Assembly: GCF_900109665.1 (NCBI RefSeq)
Contig: NZ_FOAO01000006.1
Location: forward strand, 62,001 to 126,000
Source of the DNA: Blastococcus sp. DSM 46786
GTDB lineage: Bacteria > Actinomycetota > Actinomycetes > Mycobacteriales > Geodermatophilaceae
DNA length: 64,000 nt
Direction: 5' to 3'
The stretch's first letter is position 1, and every line of letters starts with the position of its first letter. Made by a program: the position numbers and the translations under genes. The notes under the pieces are model-generated. The model did no database searches. It saw only the letters and a list, made by a program, of their open reading frames with translations, and was not told the origin of the DNA. This document shows, in pieces, positions 35,944-44,570 of this stretch.

Positions 35944-36462
35944 ATGGCGAAGCGGACCCCACTGGGGCGTACGGGCAAGGGCAAGCGCGGGATCAGCACC
36001 CTCGGGTGGGCCCTGCGGGGCGCGGCCGCCGGCGCGGCGGGCACCACCGCGCTCAACGCCGTCACCTACCTGGACATGGTGGTGCGCGGCCGCGGCAGCA
36101 GCTCCACCCCCGAGCAGACCGTCGAGAAGCTCGCCGAGGCGGCGCACGTGCCCATCCCCGGGGACGAGCAGACGCGGCAGAACCGCGTGCAGGGGCTGGG
36201 GCCGATGACGGGCCTGGTGGCCGGCGTCGGGGTGGGCGTGGTGGGCGGCCTGGCCCGGGCGTCCGGCTTGGTCTCGGCGAAGCCGGTCGGGATCCTGCTG
36301 ACCGGGCTGGGTGCGATGGTGGCGGGGAACGGGCCGATGACGGTCCTGGGCATCACCGACCCCCGCAGCTGGTCGGCGTCGTCCTGGCTCAGCGACCTGG
36401 TGCCGCACCTGGCCTACGGCGTGGTCGTCAAGAACACGATCGACGCCTTCGACCGCCCCTGA
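35944..36462 (+). CDS. Conserved membrane protein of unknown function
   Basis: 172 residues with a basic N-terminus and three or four hydrophobic helices (about 22-42, 90-112, 115-135, 150-165). GAAAGAAGTTALNAVTYLDM and TPEQTVEKLAEAA look conserved. Actinobacteria often carry such proteins without assigned function. It starts at ATG 35944, 47 bp after the hydrolase gene. No Shine-Dalgarno is evident. Confidence 0.65.
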   Translation: MAKRTPLGRTGKGKRGISTLGWALRGAAAGAAGTTALNAVTYLDMVVRGRGSSSTPEQTVEKLAEAAHVPIPGDEQTRQNRVQGLGPMTGLVAGVGVGVVGGLARASGLVSAKPVGILLTGLGAMVAGNGPMTVLGITDPRSWSASSWLSDLVPHLAYGVVVKNTIDAFDRP

Positions 36463-36485
36463 CCGCTGCGGGGCAGGATGCCCCC

Positions 36486-37109
36486 GTGCACGAAATCACC
36501 AGCGAGGACGAGCTGCGGGAGCTGCTCGGTGAACCGGCGCCGGCGGCCCTGGCCAAGGAGCGCACGGCGCTGCACGACCTGGACCGCGAGTGGCTGGCGG
36601 CGTCCCCGTTCTGCCTGATCGCGACCAGCGCGGCGGACGGCACGTGCGACGTCTCGCCGAAGGGTGATCCGCCTGGGTTCACCCTCGTGCTCGACGACCG
36701 GACCGTCGCGATCCCCGAGCGGGCCGGCAACCGCCGGGCCGACGGCTACCGCAACGTCCTGGCCAACCCGCACGTCGGCCTGATCCACCTGATCCCCGGA
36801 CGGACCGACACGCTGCGCATCAACGGCCGCGCCCGCCTGGTCCGGGATGCGGCCCTGCTCGACCGCATGGTGGTGCGGGGGCACCGCCCCCTGCTGGCGC
36901 TGGTGGTGGAGATCGAGCAGGTCTTCCACCACTGCGGTAAGGCGTTCCTGCGCTCGGGGCTGTGGGACCCGGCCGGCTGGGACCCCGACGCCGTGCCCCC
37001 GCGGTCCCGCATCGCGCACGCGCTGGAGCGCAGGGAGGAGCCGCTCGAGGAGCTCGAGCGCTACTACTCCTCCGCCACATACTCGGCCGCGCTCTACCCG
37101 ACGGCCTGA
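36486..37109 (+). CDS. Pyridoxamine-5'-phosphate-oxidase-like flavoprotein (MSMEG_1061 type)
   Basis: 207 residues with a split-barrel flavin-binding fold. FCLIATSAADGTCDVSPKGDPPG, RRADGYRNVLANPHVGLIHL and GRTDTLRINGRARLVRD are features of the MSMEG_1061 group of PPOX-type FMN proteins. The C-terminal VEIEQVFHHCGKAFLRSGLW segment is also typical. It probably reduces an unknown small molecule. GTG 36486 follows a CAGGAT hexamer by 6 nt and lies 23 bp after the membrane-protein gene. Confidence 0.82.
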   Translation: MHEITSEDELRELLGEPAPAALAKERTALHDLDREWLAASPFCLIATSAADGTCDVSPKGDPPGFTLVLDDRTVAIPERAGNRRADGYRNVLANPHVGLIHLIPGRTDTLRINGRARLVRDAALLDRMVVRGHRPLLALVVEIEQVFHHCGKAFLRSGLWDPAGWDPDAVPPRSRIAHALERREEPLEELERYYSSATYSAALYPTA

Positions 37110-37305
37110 CCTTCCGCCCGCCCGACGGCTCGCGACGACCAGGTGGCGCCACCGTGCCCGCACCGACTGCCGGGCGTTGGCCCGCAGGAGGACATCCAGG
37201 CGAGACGGATGTCCTACTGAGGGACAACGCCTCGTCCACGCCTCCCCGTACCGACGTCGCCGCGCGGCTCGGGGTGACCGCCGGGGAGGGCGGGCGGGAG
37301 CTGCG

Positions 37306-38628
37306 TCAGCGCCAGCCGTGCTCGTCGACGCCGCCGGGCACCGGGGCGGCCGGGTCGTAGGCGGTGCGGGTGAACACGAACGTGTCCAGGTCCAGGTGGT
37401 CGGCGGCGATGCGCAGCGTCTCCCCGGCGAAGTAGCCGTCCAGCCCGCGCCAGGTGCCGTCGTCCGCCCTGGTGAAGCGGCTGGCCCGCCCCGGGCGCCC
37501 GGGGAGCGGGCCGAGGTGCAGCAGCCCGCCGCTGACCGAGCGCAGCACGTAGGGCGCAGGCCCCCAGAACCAGACGCCGAGGCTCTCCAGCGGCACCGGC
37601 GAGGGCGCGGGCACCCACGGCTCGGCGATCCGCGGCTCGGCGCCGCGGAGATCGGCCAGCAGCCCGAAGACCAGCGGGTCCAGACCGCTGGTCGTGTTGG
37701 CCAGCGACACCGCGCCCGTCTGCTCCTCGCGGTCGACGAAGACGCCGGCGAGGAAGCCGGGCATCGAGCCGCCGTGGCCGACCAGCGTCCGCCCGTCGAC
37801 CCGCAGCACCTGCAGGCCCAGCCCGTAGGCCGACCAGCCGGGCGCCGACGGGTCCACCCCGGCCGGCACCGTCATCTCCTCCAGCGTCGCCGGGTCGAGC
37901 ACGTCGGCGGTGTCGCCGAGCAGGAACGCGGCGAACCGCCCGAGGTCGGCCAGCGAGGCCCACAGCTGCCCGGCTGCGGCCATCACGCCGGCGTGGTGCT
38001 CGGGCTCGGGCAGCACGACGTCGGCCCACGGGTGCACCGCCCGGCCCTCGACGGCCGGCGCGACCGGCCGCGGCGTGGTGCGGGCCATGCCGAGCGGCGC
38101 CAGCACCTCGGCGGCGACGGCGTCGTCCCACGAGCGGCCGCGCAGCCGGGCGACGAGCTCGCCGAGCAGGCCGAAGCCGAGATTGGAGTAGTGGAACCGC
38201 CGCGCGGCGCCGAGGACGACGTCGGTCTCCGCCAGGCCCAGGTCGTCCAGCGAGCCGCCCGGCGTGCGCTCCCACCAGCCGCCGGGGCTCTCCGCGGAGG
38301 CGCCGGCGAGGTGGGAGAGCAGCTGCCCGACCGTGCGGTCGCCGAACGGCGTCCCGGGCAGGTGGCGCTCCAGCGGGTCGTCGAGCCGCAGCAGCCCCTC
38401 GTCGCGCAGCCGCATGACGACGACCGCCGTCACGGTCTTGCTGATCGAGCCGAGCCGGTACTGGACGTCGGTGTGCGGCCCGGGCACCTCCCCGCGGCCG
38501 GCCGACCACGCCAGCCCGCCGTCGCGGACGACGCCGGCGACGAGGCCGGGCGCCCGTCCGTCGCGCTGCACCCGCGCCGTGCGGGCCAGCAGGAGGCGGG
38601 CGGTCGAGGGCAGCACGGGCTCGGGCAT
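37306..38628 (-). CDS. Serine hydrolase of the beta-lactamase/class C family
   Basis: 440 residues. The nucleophile motif is SISK (SIS-K within YRLGSISKTVTAVVV), the second motif YSN in FHYSNLGFG, and the third is HGGS in LVGHGGSMPG. No signal peptide is seen, so it is likely cytoplasmic, an esterase or peptidase rather than a true beta-lactamase. The last 130 residues form an extra beta domain. TACGGT lies 7 nt before ATG 38628, suggesting a leaderless start, and upstream DUF3817 is on the same strand. Confidence 0.87.
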   Translation of the reverse strand: MPEPVLPSTARLLLARTARVQRDGRAPGLVAGVVRDGGLAWSAGRGEVPGPHTDVQYRLGSISKTVTAVVVMRLRDEGLLRLDDPLERHLPGTPFGDRTVGQLLSHLAGASAESPGGWWERTPGGSLDDLGLAETDVVLGAARRFHYSNLGFGLLGELVARLRGRSWDDAVAAEVLAPLGMARTTPRPVAPAVEGRAVHPWADVVLPEPEHHAGVMAAAGQLWASLADLGRFAAFLLGDTADVLDPATLEEMTVPAGVDPSAPGWSAYGLGLQVLRVDGRTLVGHGGSMPGFLAGVFVDREEQTGAVSLANTTSGLDPLVFGLLADLRGAEPRIAEPWVPAPSPVPLESLGVWFWGPAPYVLRSVSGGLLHLGPLPGRPGRASRFTRADDGTWRGLDGYFAGETLRIAADHLDLDTFVFTRTAYDPAAPVPGGVDEHGWR

Positions 38629-38678
38629 GACGGCGACCGTAGCGACCGCCCCCGCCCAGCGGATCAGGCGGCCAGCGC

Positions 38679-38987
38679 CTAGCGTGCGGGCAGCGCACCG
38701 GTGCGGGTGGCCCGCCGCTCGAACCAGACGGTGGCCAGCGGCGGCACGGAGGCGGCCAGTGCGAGCAGCGTCGTGGGCAGCGACCAGCGCAGCACCCGCG
38801 CGGCGACGAGGGCGACCAGGACGTAGGCGACGAAGACGCCGCCGTGGATGGGCCCGAACACCTGGACGCCCACCTCGGAGGTCTGCAGCACCCACTTCAC
38901 GAACATCCCGGCCAGCAGGCCGACCCAGGTGATCGCCTCGGCGACGGCGACGAGGCGGAAGGCGGTGGTGACGGTGCGCGGGCTCAA
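38679..38987 (-). CDS. DUF3817 integral membrane protein
   Basis: 102 residues with three or four helices. The family signature is AFRLVAVAEAITWVGLLAGM, with GPIHGGVFVAYV and the basic end FERRATRTG. Such proteins are widespread in actinobacteria with no established function. A TTG start at 38987 is used because GAGGA lies about 9 nt upstream and the family begins this way. It precedes the serine hydrolase by 50 bp. Confidence 0.82.
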   Translation of the reverse strand: MSPRTVTTAFRLVAVAEAITWVGLLAGMFVKWVLQTSEVGVQVFGPIHGGVFVAYVLVALVAARVLRWSLPTTLLALAASVPPLATVWFERRATRTGALPAR

Positions 38988-39101
38988 CGGGCGTCCTCGG
39001 GTCCGGGGGCGGGGTCCGGGACGTCAACGACCGGGCCGCCGGCGGCGTCCCCGCGCACGGTGTGACGTTCGCGGCAGTCGGCGCGGTGGCAGGGTCCCCC
39101 C

Positions 39102-39647
39102 GTGCGCGGTCTGGCCCGGCGGGAGTTCTGCCTCGTGCTGCTGCGCCGGATGGCCGACGTCCGGCCCGACCTGACCGCGCAGGCGCTGCCCCGGCTCGGC
39201 GCCACCCGGGGCGAGGCGCACGCAGCGCACACCCGCTGGCAGGCGCTGCAGCACTCCCGGCGGGCCCCGCGCGGGCTGGCCCTGCGGACGGCGGTCCTCG
39301 GCCCGCCCGAGGAGCTGGAGGACCGGCGCGTCGGCGACCTGGACATCCAGGTGCGGCGCTGGCCGCTGCCGCTGTGGCCGCACCAGTGGTGGGAGGTCGT
39401 CAGCGGGCCCGGGGGCGCCGTGCTGCACGAGCACCTCGCCCGGGCGCCGGGCTCACCGGTGCCGGCGGCCGGCCCGAACCGGCTGCTGGTGTGGCAGCAC
39501 GTGCTCGACGACGTCGCCGGGCTCCCGGGCGCGCGCGGCGTCGGGACCGGCGTGCCCACCCGCTCGGAGGTGCTGCTGCCGGGCGGGGTGCGCGCGGTGT
39601 TCGTCTGGGGGCTGCTCCAGCAGGTCGGCGGGCCGGGCGCGGGCTGA
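39102..39647 (+). CDS. Conserved hypothetical protein
   Basis: 181 residues, rich in Trp, Arg and Leu ([18 protein letters not shown]). No transmembrane helix, signal peptide or known motif. I do not recognise a family. The GTG at 39102 has CAGGGT 6 nt upstream, so the message may be leaderless. It is convergent with the NlpC/P60 gene, 10 bp between stops. Confidence 0.6.
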   Translation: MRGLARREFCLVLLRRMADVRPDLTAQALPRLGATRGEAHAAHTRWQALQHSRRAPRGLALRTAVLGPPEELEDRRVGDLDIQVRRWPLPLWPHQWWEVVSGPGGAVLHEHLARAPGSPVPAAGPNRLLVWQHVLDDVAGLPGARGVGTGVPTRSEVLLPGGVRAVFVWGLLQQVGGPGAG

Positions 39648-39657
39648 GCCCCAGGCG

Positions 39658-40737
39658 TCAGCCCGCGACGCGCCGGGCCCCGGCGTAGCCGCCCATCGAA
39701 TCGATGCTCGCCACCTTGACCACGTCGCCCGACGTCGGCGCGTGCACCATCTGGCCGTTGCCGATGTAGATGCCCACGTGGCTGATCGGGCTGTAGAAGA
39801 ACACCAGGTCACCGGGGCGCAGCTCGGCGCGGGAGACCGCCCGGCCGACGCCCGCCTGGTTCCGGCTGGCCCGGGGCAGCGAGATCCCCGCCGCCCGGTA
39901 GGCGTAGGAGGTGAGGCCGGAGCAGTCGAAGGCGTTGGGCCCGGTGGCCGCCCACACGTAGGGCTTGCCGCGCTGGGCCATGGCAGCGTCCACGGCCTTC
40001 TGCGCGGCGGCGCTGTCGGCCACCACCGGGGCGGCGGGCGCCGGTGCCGGCGCCTCGCGGTCCCCGCGGCTGGCGCGCTGCGGCTCGCCGCCGCGCTCCT
40101 CGGCGTGGTGGGCCTCGGCCACGGCCTGGCGCTCGGCGGCGCCGAGCCGGTCGAACTGGGCGCGGAACTCGTCGACCTGCGCCTGCAGCTCGGCCTGCTG
40201 CGCGGCGATGGAGTCGTAGGTGGCCCGCGCCTGGGCCGCGGCCTCCTGCGCGGTGGCCTGGGCCTGCGCGGCGGCCACGTTCGCCTCGGCAGCCCTGGCC
40301 AGCACCACGCCCTGGTGCCCGGAGATCGTCTCCAGCGTGCTCACGCGGCTCACGAACTCGTCGGCCGAGTCGCTGGTGAGCAGCGCCTGGAAGGAGCCCA
40401 GGCCCTCGCCGGTCCAGGCGCTGCGGGCGATGCCGCGCACCTGCTCCTGGGCGCGGGCGAGGTCGGCGGTGGCCTGCTGCAGCTGGGCGGCCGCGGCCTC
40501 CGCGGCGGCCTGCTGGGCCGTCAGGGTGTCGCGCGCCTCGTTGAACTGCTCGGTGACGATCTCGAGCTGGTGGCCGCGCTCGGCGACCAGCCGGGCGGCC
40601 TCGCCCGACGTGGCGGGCGAGCCGGGATCCGCGGACGCGGGGACCGTGGCGAGCAGGATGCCGACGGTGCCGGCCAGGGCCAGCCCCACCCGGCCGGCGG
40701 TGCGGCGGCGGGCGGGCGTGCGCAGGGGGGTCGCCAT
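39658..40737 (-). CDS. Secreted NlpC/P60 peptidoglycan endopeptidase (RipA-like)
   Basis: 359 residues. A signal peptide ends about SADPGSP. Residues 45-215 are a long Ala/Gln/Glu coiled coil (as in the regulatory N-domain of RipA and PcsB). The NlpC/P60 domain (about 245-358) has the catalytic Cys in FDCSGLTSYAYRAAG and His in ISHVGIYIGNGQMVHAP, with RPGDLVFF between. It should cut stem-peptide bonds during wall growth or division. ATG 40737 is preferred over the longer frame because the signal peptide starts here. Confidence 0.92.
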   Translation of the reverse strand: MATPLRTPARRRTAGRVGLALAGTVGILLATVPASADPGSPATSGEAARLVAERGHQLEIVTEQFNEARDTLTAQQAAAEAAAAQLQQATADLARAQEQVRGIARSAWTGEGLGSFQALLTSDSADEFVSRVSTLETISGHQGVVLARAAEANVAAAQAQATAQEAAAQARATYDSIAAQQAELQAQVDEFRAQFDRLGAAERQAVAEAHHAEERGGEPQRASRGDREAPAPAPAAPVVADSAAAQKAVDAAMAQRGKPYVWAATGPNAFDCSGLTSYAYRAAGISLPRASRNQAGVGRAVSRAELRPGDLVFFYSPISHVGIYIGNGQMVHAPTSGDVVKVASIDSMGGYAGARRVAG

Positions 40738-40805
40738 GGTGCGGCGGCTCTCCGATCTCGTCCACGGCCGTCTTCCGGGCCCGGCCGGGCGCACGCTCGC
40801 ACGTC

Positions 40806-40825
40806 GGGACGGAAGGGTCCGTCCC
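40806..40825 (-). promoter_or_regulatory. Leader hairpin upstream of the NlpC/P60 gene
   Basis: GGGACGGA and TCCGTCCC form an 8-bp stem with a 4-nt loop, about 70 nt before the ATG. It lies inside the predicted leader, where it could act as an attenuator or RNA-stability element. Confidence 0.35.
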
Positions 40826-40943
40826 AGATCGGTGCCGCGGTGGTCCCGGCCCGGTGACCGCGCCTGTGGCGGGTGCCCGGCTCGCTCGACGGCGCCCGGC
40901 GGAGGTCACTCGGCAGTGACGGAAAGCCCCGACGGACACACTC

Positions 40944-40973
40944 ACCGTAGGCGGCGTGACCCGGTCGTGACAA
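40944..40973 (-). promoter_or_regulatory. Promoter of the NlpC/P60 gene
   Basis: On the reverse strand TTGTCA (40968-40973) and TACGGT (40944-40949) are spaced 18 bp, a good housekeeping-sigma promoter for this GC content. It implies a leader of about 200 nt before the start codon. Confidence 0.55.
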
Positions 40974-41123
40974 TGCCCGGAACAACATTCGTGTAGTTCT
41001 CCCTGCGCGTCCCGTCACAGCCGTCCCAGCCACCAGCGCGTTCGCCCCGGAGAGGCGTCGGGAGCCCCGCCGGGACCGGTTTCGGTGCGGCCCCGCGCGA
41101 CCACTACCGGAGGATGGATCGCC

Positions 41124-42029
41124 GTGAGCCCCGCCCGTGATCCGCAGCGCGTGAGCCGGTCCTCCCGGGTGGCCGCCGTGCTGCGCGGCCTCCCCCCGGG
41201 GGTGCGGGCCCGCCTCCGGGGACGCGACCTCATGCTGATCGCCGCCGGGCTGACCTTCTACGCGGGCATCGCCGTCGTCCCGCTGCTCGTGCTGTCGTTC
41301 GGGCTGACCGCCTGGATCACCTCGCCCGAGCGGGTGCGCGAGCTCGGCGAGCGGGTCGGCGACCTGCTGCCCTCCGAGCTGGGTGCGCCGGCGGCGGTCG
41401 ACCGGTTGGTCGAGGCCGGCGCCGGCCTGGACCCGCTGGGGGCGCTGCTGGCCCTGCTGCCCATGTCGCTCTACGGCGAGGGCCTCCGGCGCGCCCTGCT
41501 GCGGTTCTCCGAGCGGCACGAGGGCCACACCGCCTGGCGCGGCCGGCTCGCCGCCCTGCCGCTGCTGCTCCTCGCGCCGGTGCTGCTGTACCCGCTGCTG
41601 CTCGCCGCGGCGCAGATGGCCGACCTCGCCGACCGCGGGGGCGTCGCGGCCACGATCGGCCAGGTGGCCCTCGGCTACTACGCGGTGCTGGCGGCGCTGA
41701 CGCTGCCGCTGGCCTGGGGGTTCCGGGTCGTCGGCGGAGGCCGGGCGCGGTGGCGGTCGCTGCTGGTGGGGGCGCTGTTCACCGCCGCCTGCCTGTCCGG
41801 CTTCCTGCAGGGTTTCGTGCTGTTCCTGGCGCTGCCGCTGGATCTCGGCGCACCGTTCGGCGACCTGGACGTCGTCGGGGGCGTGGTCGCGCTGGCCTTG
41901 TGGCTGTTCCTGCTCCACCTGGTCGCGCTGCTGGGCTGGCTGACCACCCAGACGCTGGACGAACTGGCCGGCGACCGGTCAGCGCCGCGGCGGCGGGTAG
42001 GGGAACCGGTCGAACCAGGCGTCGGCTGA
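41124..42029 (+). CDS. YihY/BrkB-family membrane protein
   Basis: 301 residues with six hydrophobic helices. LMLIAAGLTFYAGIAVVPLL is the family's first conserved segment; LPMSLYGEGLRRALLRF and the C-terminal VALALWLFLLHLVALLGWL follow. It is an inner-membrane protein of unknown molecular function. GGAGG lies 10 nt before GTG 41124. Its last 51 bp overlap the convergent penicillin-binding-protein gene, so both reading frames use the same DNA. Confidence 0.85.
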   Translation: MSPARDPQRVSRSSRVAAVLRGLPPGVRARLRGRDLMLIAAGLTFYAGIAVVPLLVLSFGLTAWITSPERVRELGERVGDLLPSELGAPAAVDRLVEAGAGLDPLGALLALLPMSLYGEGLRRALLRFSERHEGHTAWRGRLAALPLLLLAPVLLYPLLLAAAQMADLADRGGVAATIGQVALGYYAVLAALTLPLAWGFRVVGGGRARWRSLLVGALFTAACLSGFLQGFVLFLALPLDLGAPFGDLDVVGGVVALALWLFLLHLVALLGWLTTQTLDELAGDRSAPRRRVGEPVEPGVG

Positions 42030-44387
42030 CACCGGTTCGTCGGGTGCCTGCGGACCACCGGGCCGGGCGCCCGGGTCCTGCGGCACCGGCGGGGCCGGAG
42101 GCACGGTCGCCGGGTCCGGCACCGGCGCAGGAGGCGGCTCGGGTGCCGGTGGCGGTGGCGGCGGGGGCGGCACGTAGCGGGAGCCGTTGCTGACCAGGAT
42201 GGCGATGACCTGGCCCGGCACGGCACGGCCGCCCGCGGGCGGGCTGGTGCCCACGAGCGCGCCGGGGGCGAGGTCGCTGTCCACCCGGAAGACGCGGTGG
42301 AGGAAACCGGCGTCGCCGAGCACGTCCTGGCACCGGAGCGGGTCGTCGCAGGACGGCACCCGGATCGTGTTGCCCCGCACCACCGTGGGGTCCGCGGGCG
42401 GGAAGTCGCTGCTGCCGCGCGCCGTGAGGATCGGCGCCATCGCGTCGTGCCAGATGGTGGCGCCCTTGCCGCCGCCGAAGCCGCCGACGTCCTCGGCCTC
42501 CTTGGGGTTGAACACCATCACGCTGGCCGCGATCTCCGGCGTGTACCCGACGAACGCCACGGAGACGTTCTGCTGGGTGGTGCCGGTCTTCCCGGCGATC
42601 TGGTGGCCCGGCACGTACGCCCGCCGGCCGGTCTGGCCCCCGTAACCGGGCTCGACGTCCTTGCGGAGCATCTGGTTGAGCGTGTCCGCGACCCCGGGCG
42701 GGATGGCCTCGGGGGTGCAGCGGTCCCCGCCGACCAGCGGCTCGCCGTCCGGGCCCAGCACGGGTTCCCCCTCGCGGTCGAGCAGCGCGGTGACCGGGAC
42801 GACGTCGCACCGGGTGCCCGAGGCCGCGAGCGTCGAGTAGGCGCTGGCCAGGCCCAGCGGGCTGGTGGCCTCGGGGCCGAAGGCGAACGAGCCGTTGTTC
42901 TGGTCGATCGTGCGCTGCGCCAGGCCGGAGGGGCCGTAGGCGTAGAGGCCCATGCGCTCGGCCATGCGCACCGGCTCCTCGACGCTGCCGAGGGCGTCCT
43001 CGAGGGCGAGGAAGTAGGTGTTGGAGGACTGGTAGAGCGCCGTCGTCAGGTCCAGCGAGGCCCGGTAGCTGCCGGAGTTGCGGACGTCGTAGGGGCCATC
43101 GCCCTCCCGGTAGACCCGGGAGATGTACGGGCTGGGCGCGGTGAGCGTGTACTCGGTCGAGTAGCCGCGGGCCAGCGCCGCGGCGGCCACGAACACCTTG
43201 TAGGTCGACCCGGCGCCCCGGCTCGGCAGCGCGTTGAGGTTGACCGACTCCTGCCGCAGGTCGCCCTCGTCGTGGCCGTAGATGCGGTTGACGCTCATGG
43301 CCAGCAGGTGGCCGGTGCCCGGCTCCACCGCGGTGAAGGTGGCGGCCAGCGAGCTCTCCAGCGGCTGGTTCGCCAGCACGGCGGCGTCCCCGGCGCGCTG
43401 CAGGTCGGCGTCCAGCGTGGTCTGGACGACGTAGCCGTTGCGCTCGAGGTCGTCCTGGGTGAGCCCGAGCTCCTCGATGAGGTACTGCTGGACGAAGTCG
43501 CAGACGTAGGCCCCCACGGACGCCTCGACGCAGCCGCGGCGCGGCGCCGGCACCGGGGCGAGGCCGAGCGGGGCGGCCGAGGCCTCCGCCTGCTGCTCGG
43601 GGCTGATGTAGCCCTGCTCGGCCATGCGGGCCAGCACCAGGTTGCGCCGGATCGTGGCGCCCTCGGGGTCGGTGAAGGGGTCGTGGTCCTTCGGGCTCTG
43701 CACCAGCCCGGCCAGCAGCGCCGCCTGCGGCAGGGTCAGCTCGGCGGCGTCGACGCCGAAGAACGCGCGGGCCGCGGGCTGCACCCCGTAGGCGTTCTGG
43801 CCGAAGTAGACGATGTTGAGGTAGCGGGTGAGCAGCTCGTCCTTGGTGTAGGTCGACTCCATCGCCAGCGCCAGCCGGGCCTCGCGCAGCTTGCGGCCGA
43901 ACGTCTTCTCGGTGGCGGCGTCCCGCTCGGCCTGGGTGCGCGCGGACTGCAGCAGGGTCTGCTTGACCAGCTGCTGGGTCAGGGTGGAGCCGCCCTCCTC
44001 CACCTCGCCGGCGGCGATGTTGGTGACCAGGGCCCGCGCGGTGCCCTGCACGTCCAGCCCGCCGTGGTCGTAGAAGCGCGCGTCCTCGACGGCGACCAGG
44101 GCCTGGCGCATGACCTCGGCGATCCGGTCGAACTCCACCGGCTCGCGGTTCTCCCGGTAGAAGGAGGTGATCACCTCGCCGTTGGCGGCGAGCACCACGG
44201 TGTTGCGGGCGGGGACCTCGACGGAGAACTCCTCGGGCGGGTCGCCGAGCAGGGCCGAGGAGCCGCGCGCGGCCAGGGCCGGACCGCCGACCCAGGGCAG
44301 CAGGAGACCGGCCACGAGGGCACCGGCGAGCAGGACGGCGCACGCGAGCCTGAGCAGTGTGCGACCCGTCCCCGTGCGCGACTCCAT
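41979..44387 (-). CDS. Class A penicillin-binding protein with C-terminal PASTA domain
   Basis: 802 residues. One N-terminal membrane helix is followed by a GT51 transglycosylase (catalytic Glu101 in VEDARFYDHGG; EGGSTLTQQLVKQ) and a transpeptidase with Ser394 in STYK, SSN at 454-456 and KTG at 600-602. One PASTA domain (about 680-745) with SPPAGGRAVPGQV precedes a Pro-rich tail ending in FPYPPPRR. It polymerises and cross-links peptidoglycan, like PonA2 of mycobacteria. GGAGGAGGG lies 3-4 nt before ATG 44387. Its 3' end overlaps the convergent YihY gene by 51 bp. Confidence 0.95.
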   Translation of the reverse strand: MESRTGTGRTLLRLACAVLLAGALVAGLLLPWVGGPALAARGSSALLGDPPEEFSVEVPARNTVVLAANGEVITSFYRENREPVEFDRIAEVMRQALVAVEDARFYDHGGLDVQGTARALVTNIAAGEVEEGGSTLTQQLVKQTLLQSARTQAERDAATEKTFGRKLREARLALAMESTYTKDELLTRYLNIVYFGQNAYGVQPAARAFFGVDAAELTLPQAALLAGLVQSPKDHDPFTDPEGATIRRNLVLARMAEQGYISPEQQAEASAAPLGLAPVPAPRRGCVEASVGAYVCDFVQQYLIEELGLTQDDLERNGYVVQTTLDADLQRAGDAAVLANQPLESSLAATFTAVEPGTGHLLAMSVNRIYGHDEGDLRQESVNLNALPSRGAGSTYKVFVAAAALARGYSTEYTLTAPSPYISRVYREGDGPYDVRNSGSYRASLDLTTALYQSSNTYFLALEDALGSVEEPVRMAERMGLYAYGPSGLAQRTIDQNNGSFAFGPEATSPLGLASAYSTLAASGTRCDVVPVTALLDREGEPVLGPDGEPLVGGDRCTPEAIPPGVADTLNQMLRKDVEPGYGGQTGRRAYVPGHQIAGKTGTTQQNVSVAFVGYTPEIAASVMVFNPKEAEDVGGFGGGKGATIWHDAMAPILTARGSSDFPPADPTVVRGNTIRVPSCDDPLRCQDVLGDAGFLHRVFRVDSDLAPGALVGTSPPAGGRAVPGQVIAILVSNGSRYVPPPPPPPPAPEPPPAPVPDPATVPPAPPVPQDPGARPGGPQAPDEPVSADAWFDRFPYPPPRR

Positions 44388-44570
44388 GACCCTCCTCCGC
44401 GTGAACGCCCAGCTCAACAGGGATGATCACGATCCACAACCACCCGCGCGGGCCGTGACGCAACCGGAACCGTCTCGTCCGCCTCCCGGTCCCCGCCCGC
44501 CACACGCGGCTCTCCCTGCCGCCGGGCGGCCCGGCTCGTCGGCGCAGCGTCCACGGCGTTGGATGAGGGC

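Larger units (their letters stand above)
40738..41123. other. Divergent control region between NlpC/P60 and YihY genes
   Basis: 386 bp without a gene. On the NlpC/P60 side it holds a promoter and a roughly 200-nt leader with a hairpin (described separately). On the YihY side only GGAGG at 41109-41113 is obvious. I looked for a c-di-AMP (ydaO) riboswitch core, common before such genes in actinobacteria, and did not find it. Confidence 0.6.

Noticed and set aside
40738-40990. c-di-AMP (ydaO) riboswitch before the NlpC/P60 gene
   Set aside because: The conserved CCGAACCCGAC-type core and the expected pseudoknot sequences are not visible; only a generic hairpin is present.
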